Assembly (NCBI GenBank): GCA_029779645.1
Contig: JAKPAC010000044.1
Coordinates: 1 to 41,590 of the forward strand
Length of the DNA: 41,590 bases
Direction of reading: 5' to 3'
DNA from: Actinomycetes bacterium
GTDB taxonomy: Bacteria; Actinomycetota; Actinomycetes; Actinomycetales; Microbacteriaceae
Part shown: positions 23,722-32,493 of the stretch, in pieces
Numbering within the stretch: the first letter of the stretch is position 1
Layout: the number at the start of each line of letters is the position of its first letter
The notes under the pieces: generated by a model
The model's database searches: none
What the model saw: only the letters and a program-made list of their open reading frames with translations
What the model was told of the DNA's origin: nothing
Position numbers and translations under genes: made by a program

Positions 23722-25316
23722 CACGGCACCTCCTGTGCTTCATCCGGCAGCTCCAGTGTGTCGAGCACGGCGCCGGTGTCAACAAGGACGATGTTCACCG
23801 GGGTGGTGAGCTCGATGCCGGCGCGCATCGTGATCTCGAGCAGGGGGCCCGCGAACACCGTCAGGCCCACCGTGACGATCACCATGCCGCCGGTCGCCGC
23901 CGTCATGATGCGGGGGATCACCCGGCGCCGGGTCTGCACGCCGGCGGCGGGTGCGGCGTCGAGGTACGCGATCTGCGCGTCGAGCGGGGCGTGCTCGTCG
24001 TCGTCCTCGCGCCAGAAGGCGAGGTTCCACGCGCGCATGAGCGCGTACAGGGTGAGCAGCGAGGTCAGGATGCCGCCGACGATCAGCACCATCATGATGG
24101 GCGTGCCCACCTCGGCGGCGGCGTCGAACAGCGCGAACTTGCCGATGAATCCCGAGAACGGCGGCAGCCCGCCCAGGTTGATCGCGGGAATGAAGTACAG
24201 CACGGCGATCATCGGCGCCGCCTTCATCAGCCCCTTGACCTTGAGGATGGAGGTGCTGCCGGCCCGGCGCTCGACGAGCCCGACCGCGAGGAAGAGGGTG
24301 GTCTGCACGATGATGTGGTGGACGATGTAGTACACCGTCACCCCCATCGCGGCGGCCGTGCCGATCGCGATGCCGAAGATCATGTAGCCGATGTGGCTGA
24401 CGAGGGTGAACGAGAGGATGCGCTTGAGCTCGGCCTGCGCCACGGCGCCGAGCACGCCCACGATCATGGTCGCCAGCGCGATCACCATCAGCAGCGTGTT
24501 GACCTCGCTGTCGACGAACAGCTGCGTCTCGGTGCGGATGATCGCGTAGACGCCGACCTTGGTGAGCAGCCCCGCGAACACGGCGGTGACTGGCGCGGGC
24601 GCGGTGGGGTACGAGTCGGGCAGCCAGAACGAGACGGGGAACACGGCCGCCTTGATGCTGAACGCCACCAGCAGCATCATGTGCAGCACGAGCTGCACCT
24701 CCTGCGGCAGCTCGCCCATGCGCTGCGAGATCTGCGCCATGTTCACGGTGCCGAGCGCGCCGTAGATGGCCGCGATCGCCGCAAGGAACAGCACCGACGA
24801 CACGAGCGAGACGACGATGTAGACGACGCCGGTGCGAATGCGCGACTCGGTGCTGCGCAGGGTGATCAGCACGTAGGAGGCCACGAGCAGGATCTCGAAG
24901 CCCACGAACAGGTTGAACAGATCACCCGCGATGAACGCGTTGAAGATGCCGGCGGCGAGGATGAGGTAGGTCGGGTTGAAGATCGAGACCGGGGTCTCGG
25001 CATCGCCGTCGGCCATGCCCTGCCCCGCCGAGAACAGCAGGACCGCGAGCAGCACCACGCACGAGACGGCGACCAGCAGCGCGCTGAGCGTGTCGACGTA
25101 GAGCAGGATCCCGAAGGGGATCGGCCACGCGCCCACCGAGACGGCGATCGGGGTCCCGGTGTCGACGGCGATGAGCAGGATGATCGCGAGCACCAGCACC
25201 ACCGTGAGGGTGGCGATGGTGACGGCGATCTGCAGCACCCGGCGGCGGCCGAAGATCAGGGCGATCGCGGCGCCGAGCAGCGGCAGCGTGACGAGCAGGG
25301 GAACGAGGGCGCTCAT
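23721..25316 (-). CDS. mrpD: Na+/H+ antiporter subunit MrpD (MnhD)
   Basis: 531 residues, about 14 transmembrane helices, homologous to complex I NuoM/NuoN proton-pumping subunits. The proton-antiporter core includes FNLFVGFEILLVASYVLI with the key Glu of TM5, SIKAAVFPVSFWLPDSYPTAPAPVTAVFAGLLTKVGVYAIIR with the conserved Lys residues, and AELKRILSFTLVSHIGYM. The C-terminal ~45 residues run to a periplasmic-type tail slightly longer than in Bacillus MrpD. Overlaps mrpC by ATGA. Confidence 0.95.
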   Translation of the reverse strand: MSALVPLLVTLPLLGAAIALIFGRRRVLQIAVTIATLTVVLVLAIILLIAVDTGTPIAVSVGAWPIPFGILLYVDTLSALLVAVSCVVLLAVLLFSAGQGMADGDAETPVSIFNPTYLILAAGIFNAFIAGDLFNLFVGFEILLVASYVLITLRSTESRIRTGVVYIVVSLVSSVLFLAAIAAIYGALGTVNMAQISQRMGELPQEVQLVLHMMLLVAFSIKAAVFPVSFWLPDSYPTAPAPVTAVFAGLLTKVGVYAIIRTETQLFVDSEVNTLLMVIALATMIVGVLGAVAQAELKRILSFTLVSHIGYMIFGIAIGTAAAMGVTVYYIVHHIIVQTTLFLAVGLVERRAGSTSILKVKGLMKAAPMIAVLYFIPAINLGGLPPFSGFIGKFALFDAAAEVGTPIMMVLIVGGILTSLLTLYALMRAWNLAFWREDDDEHAPLDAQIAYLDAAPAAGVQTRRRVIPRIMTAATGGMVIVTVGLTVFAGPLLEITMRAGIELTTPVNIVLVDTGAVLDTLELPDEAQEVP

Positions 25317-25933
25317 GCGCGGGGCTCTCCCCTCGGGTGGGATCGGGGCCGGTCGATGCCGGCGCGGTCGTCGATGCCGGGCACATCGCGGCTGTGCAGC
25401 ACGGTGATCGGCGCGGTGTCGACACCGACGAAGTCGGTCGCCTCCTCGCCGTCGTCCTCGTCGGACTCGTCGTCAAGCTGGTCCTCGGCCTCGAGGCTGC
25501 GCTCGCGCAGCTCGATGTCGGCCTCGTCGTCCTCGACCGTGTCGGCCTGGCCGAGCTGCCAGGAGCGATAGATGAGGGCGAGCAGGAACGCCGAGACCCC
25601 GAACGTGATCACGATCGCGGTGAGGGTCAGCGCCTGCGGCAGCGGGTCAGACATCTGCTCGGGCGAGACCTCGCCCCCGAAGAACGGCGCGTAGCCGGGC
25701 GGCCCGATGATGATCAGCAGCATGAGGTTCGTGGCGTTGCCCAGCAGCAGGAAGCCGATCAGCACGCGGGTGAGGCTGCGCTCGAGCATGGCGTACACGC
25801 CACAGGTGAACAGCACCGCCATCACGATGATGAGCACGGTCGAGACCTGCAGGCCGCCCGCGGGTGCGGCGTCGCCGGGCAGGGTCGCGCCGGCTTCGCC
25901 CGCCGCGCGCAGGATGCTGGGCATCAAGGTCAT
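25313..25933 (-). CDS. mrpC: Na+/H+ antiporter subunit MrpC (MnhC) with acidic extension
   Basis: 206 residues from ATG 25933. Residues ~28-130 are the three-helix MrpC/NuoK-like core: VLIIVMAVLFTCGVYAMLERSLTRVLIGFLLLGNATNLMLLI, then QALTLTAIVITFGVSAFLLALIYRSW. The C-terminal ~75 residues are strongly acidic (VEDDEADIELRERS, LDDESDEDDGEEATDF) and end in a basic, Arg/Pro-rich tip. MrpC of Bacillus is ~113 residues, so the extension is large, though actinobacterial MrpC proteins are often extended. The ATG overlaps the mrpA stop (ATGA), and the frame open far upstream is antisense-free shadow of mrpA. Confidence 0.92.
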   Translation of the reverse strand: MTLMPSILRAAGEAGATLPGDAAPAGGLQVSTVLIIVMAVLFTCGVYAMLERSLTRVLIGFLLLGNATNLMLLIIIGPPGYAPFFGGEVSPEQMSDPLPQALTLTAIVITFGVSAFLLALIYRSWQLGQADTVEDDEADIELRERSLEAEDQLDDESDEDDGEEATDFVGVDTAPITVLHSRDVPGIDDRAGIDRPRSHPRGEPRA

Positions 25934-28854
25934 GCGCTCACCCCGATGGCGCCGGCCTCTTTGGACTGGCGGTCGACCTCGGCCCCGAGGCTGCGGAGCA
26001 CGTCGAGCACCAGGCCGACCACGACGAGGTACACGCCGATGTCGAAGATGGTCGAGGTGACGAACTCGATGTGGCCGAGCACCGGCACCTCCGCCTCGAA
26101 GAGGGTCGACTGCAGCGGCGCCTCGCCGAACAGCAGCGGCACGATCGCGCAGCCCACGGCGAGCACCATGCCGAACCCGAGGAAGCGTCCGGCGTCGGTG
26201 GGCGCGGCGGCGCCCAGCTCGAAGCGGCCACCCGCGATGTAGCGCATCACGAGGGCCATGCCTGCGACGAGGCCGCCGGCGAAGCCGCCGCCGGGCAGGT
26301 TGTGGCCGGCGAACAGGAGGAAGATCGAGATCACGATGACCGTGTGGAACAGCACGCGCACGATCACCTCGAGCAGCAGCGAGCGCGACTCGGGCTGCAT
26401 GCGCTGCCCGCCCACGAGCCAGGCGCGGTGGCTGCCCACCGTCTGCATGCTCTGCGGGGCGAGGCCCTCGGAGGTCTCGACGAGCACGCGGCGACGATCG
26501 CGGCGCGTCGTGCGGGGGAGCGCCTTCTGCTGCGAGAGCAGATCGGCGCGATCGGTCACGAACACGAGGCTGGCGACGCCGGTCGCCGCGAGGATGAGCA
26601 CCGAGAGCTCGCCCATCGTGTCCCATCCGCGCAGGTCGACGAGGGCGACGTTGACCACGTTGCGGCCGTGCCCGAGCTCATAGGCGAGCGGCGGGAAGGC
26701 ATCCGAGATCTTGCCGTGCACGCGGGCGCCCGTGGCGACCATCGTCACGCACGCCATCACCACGCCGACGCTCACGCCGAGCACCGCGCGGGCGACCGGC
26801 CACACCGAGGCGTTGTGCTCGCCCATCTGGGCGGGCAGGCGCCGCAGCACGAGCGCGAAGGCCACGAGGGTCACCGTCTCGACCAGCACCTGGGTGAGGG
26901 CGAGGTCGGGCGCGCCGCTCGTGCCGAAGAGGATGATCATGCCGAGCCCGGTGACCGAGACGAGCACGACGCCCGTGTAGCGCTTGCGCGCGCGCACCGC
27001 GAAGATGCCGGCGGTGATCATCACGGGCGCGGCGAGCAGCTGCTCGGGCGTCTGCCATCCGGCGAGGTTGAGGTTCCACGTGCCGCTGCCCGCAAGCAGC
27101 GCGGTGGCCTGTGCGGCGACGAAGACCACGAAGATCGTGCCGACGTAGACGGGCAGGGAGCCGCGCTGGGTCATCGTGGTGACGAGCACCGAGAGGCGGT
27201 CGATCCCGCGCATGATCCAGTTGTAGACATCGGCCGCCGTGAAGCGCAGCACCCGACCCTTGGCGTCCCAGCCCGAGCGTCGCATCGCCGCGAACAGGGC
27301 CGCGCCGAGCACGATCGCGCCGAAGGTCACCCCGAGCGCCGGGTTCACGCCGTGCCAGAGCGCGAGATGTGCGGGGCCTTCCGGCGCCGCGACGCCGGCC
27401 GGGGCCAGGGGCGCGGTGTCGGCGTACGGCGCGAGCGCCGCATCGAGCAGGGGGGCGAGGAATCCGAGCACCAGCGTCAGGCCCGCAAGCAGCACGGGGG
27501 CGCCGAGAAACCCGATGGGCGGATCCGGCCACGGCGTGGTGACCGTGTGCGGCTTCGTGGCGAACGCGCCCCAGAGAAAGCGCGCGCCGTACCCGGCGGT
27601 GAGGATCGAGCCCAGGACGACGCCGACGAACGCGACGAGCCCCCAAGCGCTGCCGGCGACTCCCGTGTCGAGCATCGCGGTCAGCACGCCCTCCTTGGCG
27701 ATGAAGCCGACGGTGGGGATCATGCCCACCATGGAGCAGACCGCGACGACCGCCGCCGCGGTCATCACCGGCGCCTGCCGGCCGACGCCGCTGAGCTCGC
27801 GCACGTCTCGCGTCGAGAGCTGGCGGTCGATCACGCCGACGATGAGAAAGAGCGAGGACTTGAACAGCGCGTGGCTGATCAGCAGCGCGAGCCCGGCGAG
27901 GGCGGCGGCCTGGATGCCGAAGCCCAGCGTGAGGGTGAGCAGCCCGAGCTGGCTCACCGTGCCGAAGGCGAGGATGCGCTTGAGGTCGGTCTCGCGAAGC
28001 GCCTGCCAGCCCGCCAGGAGCAGGGTGAACACGCCGAGCGAGACCACGATGGGGCGCCACGGCGCCGCGTCGGCGAAGGTGGGCGCGAACCGCGCGAGCA
28101 GGTAGATGCCGGCCTTCACCATGGCGGCGGCGTGCAGGTACGCGCTCACGGGCGTGGGCGCGGCCATGGCGCTCGGCAGCCAGAAGTGGAACGGGAAGAT
28201 CGCCGACTTGCTCAGGGCGCCGACCAGGATCAGCACGAGCGCGGCGTCGACCACCGCCCCGGCGGGCGCCAGCGCGAAGAGCTCGCTCATGCTCGACGTG
28301 CCCGCTTCGACCACCAGCAGGATCACGCCGATCAGCATCACCAGCCCGCCGATCGTCGTCACCAGCAGCGCCTGCAGCGCGGCACGACGGCTGGAGGCGC
28401 GCTGGCTGTAGTGCCCGATCAGCAGGAACGAGAGCACGCTCGTGATCTCCCAGAACATCACGAGCATGATCAGGTCGTCGGTGAGCACCAGCCCGTACAT
28501 CGCCCCGGCGAAGCCCAGCAGCACCGCCGAGAAGCGGCCGACCCCCGGCTCGCCCTCGCTGAAGTACCAGCGGCAGTAGAGCAGCACGAGGGCGCCCACC
28601 CCGGTCACGATGACCGTCATCACCCAGGCGAGCACGTCCATGCGCATCGAGATCGTGACGCCGAGGCTCGGCAGCCAGTCGTAGCTCTCGAACGGCGCCT
28701 CGCCCGCGAACACGGCGGGCGCCGACCAGATCGCCGCGGCGAGCGCGAGCAGCGGCAGCAGCGCCGCCACGTAGAAGACCCGAGCGCCGATCCGCCTGGC
28801 GATCCACGGCAGTGCGACCGGAACCACCACGAACGCGGTGAGGAGCAACAGCAA
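25930..28854 (-). CDS. mrpA: Na+/H+ antiporter subunit MrpA with fused MrpB domain
   Basis: 974 residues. Residues ~1-780 are MrpA: NuoL-like core with VMFWEITSVLSFLLIGH (TM5 Glu), LSKSAIFPFHFWLPSAMAAPTPVSAYLHAAAMVKAGIYLLARF and TDLKRILAFGTVSQLGLL, followed by the MrpA-specific NuoJ-like part (GAPDLALTQVLVETVTLVAFALVLRRLP). Residues ~810-974 are the MnhB domain (FHTVIVISIFLLFAGHNLPGGGFAGGLVAGMALVMRYIAGG), so no separate mrpB exists. The start is a TTG at 28854: GAGGAG lies six bases upstream, and the first residues LLLLTAFVVVPVALP begin TM1 directly. First gene of mrpACDEFG, all joined by stop/start overlaps. The complex serves Na+ and alkali tolerance and pH homeostasis. Confidence 0.95.
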   Translation of the reverse strand: MLLLLTAFVVVPVALPWIARRIGARVFYVAALLPLLALAAAIWSAPAVFAGEAPFESYDWLPSLGVTISMRMDVLAWVMTVIVTGVGALVLLYCRWYFSEGEPGVGRFSAVLLGFAGAMYGLVLTDDLIMLVMFWEITSVLSFLLIGHYSQRASSRRAALQALLVTTIGGLVMLIGVILLVVEAGTSSMSELFALAPAGAVVDAALVLILVGALSKSAIFPFHFWLPSAMAAPTPVSAYLHAAAMVKAGIYLLARFAPTFADAAPWRPIVVSLGVFTLLLAGWQALRETDLKRILAFGTVSQLGLLTLTLGFGIQAAALAGLALLISHALFKSSLFLIVGVIDRQLSTRDVRELSGVGRQAPVMTAAAVVAVCSMVGMIPTVGFIAKEGVLTAMLDTGVAGSAWGLVAFVGVVLGSILTAGYGARFLWGAFATKPHTVTTPWPDPPIGFLGAPVLLAGLTLVLGFLAPLLDAALAPYADTAPLAPAGVAAPEGPAHLALWHGVNPALGVTFGAIVLGAALFAAMRRSGWDAKGRVLRFTAADVYNWIMRGIDRLSVLVTTMTQRGSLPVYVGTIFVVFVAAQATALLAGSGTWNLNLAGWQTPEQLLAAPVMITAGIFAVRARKRYTGVVLVSVTGLGMIILFGTSGAPDLALTQVLVETVTLVAFALVLRRLPAQMGEHNASVWPVARAVLGVSVGVVMACVTMVATGARVHGKISDAFPPLAYELGHGRNVVNVALVDLRGWDTMGELSVLILAATGVASLVFVTDRADLLSQQKALPRTTRRDRRRVLVETSEGLAPQSMQTVGSHRAWLVGGQRMQPESRSLLLEVIVRVLFHTVIVISIFLLFAGHNLPGGGFAGGLVAGMALVMRYIAGGRFELGAAAPTDAGRFLGFGMVLAVGCAIVPLLFGEAPLQSTLFEAEVPVLGHIEFVTSTIFDIGVYLVVVGLVLDVLRSLGAEVDRQSKEAGAIGVSA

Positions 28855-29035
28855 GGGCGTCTCCTCGGATTCATGACCTTGGGTGCGGCATGGATGGGCA
28901 GGCGTCTCGGCCTAGTTTACGGGTTCTGCGCGTCAACCCACGGCGCGAAAGACGTATTGCCCTTGCGGCATACATGACGCCCGAACGCCGCCGACACCGG
29001 CTCGGGCCTCGGCAGGGCCGATCGCGCGCCCTCGT

Positions 29036-29041
29036 TACACT
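29036..29041 (+). promoter_or_regulatory. Leaderless -10 box of the MFS gene at 29048
   Basis: TACACT, six bases before ATG 29048. It faces away from the mrp operon in a 193-bp divergent gap. Confidence 0.55.
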
Positions 29042-29047
29042 CGCTCT

Positions 29048-30277
29048 ATGACCGACGCGCTCACCCGCACCCAGCTGTGGCGCTGGCGTCTCGCGATCTT
29101 CGCCATCTTCACCTCGAGCGGCCTGAGCATCGCCACCTGGGCATCGCGCGTGCCCGCCATCAAGGCCACCCTCGGCGTCGACAACGTGCAGGTCGGCCTC
29201 ATGCTGCTGGGCGCCGGCATCGCCTCCGTGATCGGCCTGTCGTCGGGCCAGCTGGTGCTCGCCCGCTTCGGCGCGCGGCGCGGGATGCTCGTGGCGATCT
29301 TCGTCTTCGCCGTCGGCGTGTTCGTGGTCGGCCTCGGCACCGACGCCTTCCAATCCTTCCCGCTGGTGGTGCTCGGGCTCGTGCTGTTCGGCCTCGGAAA
29401 CGGCTCGGTCGACATCATGATGAACGTCGAGGGCGCGGCCCTCGAGAAGGAATCCGGTCGCACCCTGCTGCCGCTGTTCCACGGCTTCTTCAGCCTCGGC
29501 ACGGTGCTCGGCGCCGGCACCGGCTTCTTCATGAGCCTGTGGGGCGTGAACGTGCTCGCCCACACGACCATCGTCCTCGCGCTGCTCGTGTCCACCGGGC
29601 TGGTCGCCATCGCCAACGTGCCCGCGCGCGCCATCACGCTCGACACGCCCCCGCACGAGTCGAAGCCGCACTGGCGGGAGCGCCTGCACGTCGCGATGGC
29701 GGCCTGGCGCGAGCCGCGCACCTACGTGATCGGCGTCGTCATGCTCGGCATGTCGTTCGCCGAGGGCGGGGCGAACGACTGGCTCACCCTCGCCGTCGTC
29801 GACGGCCACGACGGCAGCCCGGCGATGGGCGCCGCCGCCCTCGCCGTGCTCTCGAGCGCCATGACCGCCGTGCGGATGTTCGGCGGGCCGCTCGTCGACC
29901 GCTTCGGTCGCGTCGCGACCCTGCGCGCGTTCGCCGCCACCGGCGCCGCGGGCATGCTGCTGTTCATCCTCGCCCCCAGCATCCCGCTGATGTTCGTCGG
30001 CGCGGCGCTGTGGGGCGCGGGCGTCGCGCTCGCGTTCCCGATCGGCATGTCGGCCGCCGCCGACGACCCGGCCAAGGCCGCCGCCCGGGTCAGCGCGGTG
30101 GCGACGATCGGCTACGTGGCGTTTCTCGGCGGCCCGCCGCTGCTGGGCGTGATCAGCGAGCACATCGGCATCCTGAACACCCTCTACATCCTCGTCGCGC
30201 TCGTCGTGATCTCGGGCTTCGCTTCGGGCGGGGTGGGGCCGCTGCCCGGCACCGACGTGGGGCGCGGGCGCGAGTAG
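29048..30277 (+). CDS. MFS transporter (YbjJ/fucose-permease-like)
   Basis: 409 residues, 12 hydrophobic segments. The start [46 protein letters not shown] is the hallmark of the YbjJ-like group (WASRxPxIK). The mid-part [41 protein letters not shown] matches their D-x-x-M-N-V motif. The loop after TM6 is about 40 residues. Substrates are not established; sugar or drug export by analogy. There is no linked metabolic gene. Confidence 0.88.
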   Translation: MTDALTRTQLWRWRLAIFAIFTSSGLSIATWASRVPAIKATLGVDNVQVGLMLLGAGIASVIGLSSGQLVLARFGARRGMLVAIFVFAVGVFVVGLGTDAFQSFPLVVLGLVLFGLGNGSVDIMMNVEGAALEKESGRTLLPLFHGFFSLGTVLGAGTGFFMSLWGVNVLAHTTIVLALLVSTGLVAIANVPARAITLDTPPHESKPHWRERLHVAMAAWREPRTYVIGVVMLGMSFAEGGANDWLTLAVVDGHDGSPAMGAAALAVLSSAMTAVRMFGGPLVDRFGRVATLRAFAATGAAGMLLFILAPSIPLMFVGAALWGAGVALAFPIGMSAAADDPAKAAARVSAVATIGYVAFLGGPPLLGVISEHIGILNTLYILVALVVISGFASGGVGPLPGTDVGRGRE

Positions 30278-30353
30278 CCCTCGGTACCGCCGGACCGTCG
30301 GCGCTGGGTGCCCAGTCCGGGCCCGCGCACAGGCCCGGCATCATGCATCCGGT

Positions 30354-30359
30354 TACACT
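30354..30359 (+). promoter_or_regulatory. Leaderless -10 box of nucS
   Basis: TACACT, six bases before ATG 30366. Same hexamer and spacing as for the MFS gene 1.3 kb upstream. Confidence 0.55.
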
Positions 30360-30365
30360 TCTCGG

Positions 30366-31061
30366 ATGCGCCTGGTCATTGCCCGCTGCTCCGTCGACTA
30401 CGCCGGGCGGCTGAACGCACACCTCCCCCTCGCCACGCGACTCCTGATGGTCAAGCAGGACGGCAGCCTGCTCGTGCACTCGGACGGCGGCAGCTACAAG
30501 CCGCTGAACTGGATGAGCCCGCCGTGCACGCTCACCACCGAGGAGCCCGACGAGGAGCAGCGCGCCGCGGGCATCGTCGAGCGCTGGCGCGTCGCCCACA
30601 CCAAGACCGGAGACAACCTCGTCGTGAGCCTCTATGAGGTGCTGCACGACACCTCGCACGAGCTGGGCGTCGACCCCGGCCTGCAGAAGGACGGCGTCGA
30701 GGCCGATCTGCAGCGCCTGCTCGCCGAGCAGGTCGAGCTCATCGACGAGGGCGCGACCCTCGTGCGCCGCGAGTATCCGACCGCCATCGGCCCGGTCGAC
30801 CTGCTGGTTCGGGATGCCGCGGGCGCAGCCATCGCGGTCGAGGTGAAGCGCCGCGGTGACATCGACGGCGTCGAGCAGCTCACCCGCTACCTCGAGCTGC
30901 TCGGGCGCGACCCGCACCTCTCGCCCGTGCGCGGCGTGTTCGCCGCCCAGGAGATCAAGCCCCAGGCCCGCGTGCTGGCCGAGGATCGCGGCATCCGCTG
31001 TGTGGTGCTCGACTACGAGGCCATGAAGGGCGTCGACGACGCGCACCTGCGGCTGTTCTGA
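30366..31061 (+). CDS. nucS: Endonuclease NucS (EndoMS)
   Basis: 231 residues. NucS makes double-strand cuts at mismatches and provides the non-canonical mismatch repair of most Actinobacteria, which lack MutS and MutL. The N-terminal DNA-binding domain [53 protein letters not shown] is strongly conserved. The nuclease site follows: [10 protein letters not shown] (Asp) then [10 protein letters not shown] (Glu-x-Lys), and QLTRYLELL downstream. The end DDAHLRLF looks like the beta-clamp-binding peptide through which NucS docks on the sliding clamp. It has its own leaderless promoter. No frameshift or missing catalytic residue. Confidence 0.97.
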   Translation: MRLVIARCSVDYAGRLNAHLPLATRLLMVKQDGSLLVHSDGGSYKPLNWMSPPCTLTTEEPDEEQRAAGIVERWRVAHTKTGDNLVVSLYEVLHDTSHELGVDPGLQKDGVEADLQRLLAEQVELIDEGATLVRREYPTAIGPVDLLVRDAAGAAIAVEVKRRGDIDGVEQLTRYLELLGRDPHLSPVRGVFAAQEIKPQARVLAEDRGIRCVVLDYEAMKGVDDAHLRLF

Positions 31062-31065
31062 CTCA

Positions 31066-31110
31066 CCCGCGGGCACCATCGCCGGCCGTCCGCCACGCGC
31101 TGCCCGCGGG
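31066..31110 (+). terminator. Weak hairpin after nucS
   Basis: CCCGCGGGCA pairs with TGCCCGCGGG around a 25-base loop. The loop is long and there is no T-tract. Confidence 0.3.
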
Positions 31111-31164
31111 CACCGGAATCCTGAACTGACCAGGATCGAACCGCCGCGCTGATGCGGCGAAGCC

Positions 31165-31170
31165 TAGGAT
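31165..31170 (+). promoter_or_regulatory. Leaderless -10 box of the HAD phosphatase gene
   Basis: TAGGAT, six bases before ATG 31177. Confidence 0.5.
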
Positions 31171-31176
31171 CGAGCC

Positions 31177-31845
31177 ATGAGCGCAACCTCACGCTGGACG
31201 ACGGTGCTGTGGGACATGGACGGCACGATCATCGACGCCTCCGTCGGCATCATGCGCCGGATCGAGGCGACGCTCGCGCGCTTCGGCATCGCCCCGCCCA
31301 CGCCCGAGCAGCTGCCGCACTGGATCGGGCCGCCGCTGCTGTCGGGGTTTCGCGACAACGCGGGGATGACCCAGAGTGAGGCCGCCGAGGCCGTCGCGTT
31401 CTACCGGACCCTGGCGCAGGGCCACGCCGAGTCGGGCGAGGCGGTGCTCTACGCGGGCGTCGAGGAGCTCATCCGCGATGTGCATGCCACCGGGATCCCG
31501 CAGGCGATCGCGAGCTCGAAGCTCGAGTCGCAGGTGGTCGACCTGCTGACGACGTTCCGGCTCACGCCGTACTTCTCGGCGGCCGCGGGCGCCAGCGCCG
31601 ACGAGATCAGCCGCACCGCGAAGGCCGACATCGTCGAGGTAGCGCTCCAGCGGCTGCGCGAGCGCGGCGTCGACACCTCGCGCCCCGTGCTGGTCGGCGA
31701 CCGCCGGCACGACGTCGAGGGCGGCAGGCTCGCCGGCGTGCCCGTGATCTTCGTGCGCTGGGGCTTCGGCGACCCGGGCGAGGAGGCGGGGAGCATCGCG
31801 GCCGTGCAGACCGTCGATGCGCTGCGCGCGCTGCTGCTGCCCTGA
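31177..31845 (+). CDS. HAD-superfamily hydrolase (phosphoglycolate phosphatase-like)
   Basis: 222 residues. Motif I VLWDMDGTIIDAS contains the nucleophile Asp13 and the acid Asp15. Motif II is IPQAIASSKLES, the motif III Lys lies in RTAKADIVEVAL, and motif IV is VLVGDRRHDVEGG (the GDxxxD that binds Mg2+). The four-helix cap between motif I and II (IEATLARFG to AVLYAGVEELI) marks subtype IA, the Gph/PgmB/Had-IA group. Probable phosphoglycolate or other small phosphomonoester hydrolase; substrate is not determinable from sequence. Confidence 0.88.
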   Translation: MSATSRWTTVLWDMDGTIIDASVGIMRRIEATLARFGIAPPTPEQLPHWIGPPLLSGFRDNAGMTQSEAAEAVAFYRTLAQGHAESGEAVLYAGVEELIRDVHATGIPQAIASSKLESQVVDLLTTFRLTPYFSAAAGASADEISRTAKADIVEVALQRLRERGVDTSRPVLVGDRRHDVEGGRLAGVPVIFVRWGFGDPGEEAGSIAAVQTVDALRALLLP

Positions 31846-31864
31846 CCCGAGCGAGCGCCCCTGA

Positions 31865-31892
31865 GCACCCGACCCCGGGCACCCGACCCCGG
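31865..31892. repeat. 14-bp tandem repeat, two copies
   Basis: GCACCCGACCCCGG occurs twice without gap, 19 bp after the HAD gene stop. No gene content. Confidence 0.75.
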
Positions 31893-31925
31893 GCGCGGCA
31901 GCGGCGGCCGATGCGCCACAGACGC

Positions 31926-31965
31926 ACGAAACCCCCGCAGCCATCGTCGGCTGCGGGGGTTTCGT
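31926..31965. terminator. Strong bidirectional intrinsic terminator
   Basis: A 17-bp perfect stem (ACGAAACCCCCGCAGCC and complement) around ATCGTC, with T-runs at both stem bases, between the convergent HAD and cold shock genes. Confidence 0.92.
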
Positions 31966-31991
31966 TGTGTAGGACTCAGTGAGCCAGTCGC

Positions 31992-32195
31992 TTAGAGCGG
32001 CTGGATGTTCTCTGCCTGCAGGCCCTTGGGGCCCTGAGCGATGTCGAACTCAACACGCTGGTTCTCGTCCAGCGAGCGGTAGCCGCTCGACTGGATCGCC
32101 GAGTAGTGAGCGAAGACGTCGGCGCTGCCGTCGTCGGGGGAGATGAAGCCGAAGCCCTTCTCCGCGTTGAACCACTTGACGGTTCCTGTTGCCAT
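31992..32195 (-). CDS. cspA: Cold shock protein (CspA family)
   Basis: 67 residues, a single OB-fold cold shock domain that binds single-stranded RNA and DNA as an RNA chaperone. RNP1 is [11 protein letters not shown] and RNP2 is DVFAHYSAI (usual VFVHFSAI). The end [16 protein letters not shown] is standard for actinobacterial CspA. GAAGGA lies 13 bases upstream of the ATG, followed by an A-run. A long 5' leader is likely, as is usual for cold shock genes. Confidence 0.95.
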   Translation of the reverse strand: MATGTVKWFNAEKGFGFISPDDGSADVFAHYSAIQSSGYRSLDENQRVEFDIAQGPKGLQAENIQPL

Positions 32196-32479
32196 TTTTT
32201 GTTGCCATTCCTTCGGTGACGAGCACCGACGAGGCCGGCACGCGTATGGGGTGTGTTACGGTCACACGCTACGGCATCCCGATGCGGTTGCGACGGTTGT
32301 TCCCAGAGCGTGACATAAATGTTGCCTGGCGAGACACGCGTCTCTCGCGCGCCCGTTGCCATGCGAAGACATTCCGCGCATGCGCCGTGAATGTCGGCGA
32401 CCGGCGCGGGCTCGGGCGCGTCGCGGCGCGCGCACCCCGCCCGGGCCCCAAGCTCGACCCCGCACTCAGGCTCGTCAGC
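32196..32479. other. Divergent intergenic region with likely long cspA leader
   Basis: About 290 bp without a gene. It contains an A/T-rich patch before the cspA ATG, a small inverted repeat GTGTGACCGTAACACAC (minus strand, 32254-32270), and AT-richer DNA around 32315-32325 that could hold the cspA promoter. I cannot place a -35/-10 pair with confidence. Confidence 0.4.
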
Positions 32480-32493
32480 TAGCGTCGAGTTCC

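Noticed and set aside
25864..28977. Very long open frame on the plus strand (over 1000 codons) opposite mrpA
   Set aside because: His/Arg/Asp-rich composition typical of antisense frames in GC-rich genes; mrpA on the other strand is certain.
28871..30163. 430-codon open frame on the minus strand opposite the MFS gene at 29048
   Set aside because: Shadow frame: His/Glu/Arg-rich without any domain, while the plus-strand frame is a clear 12-helix transporter.
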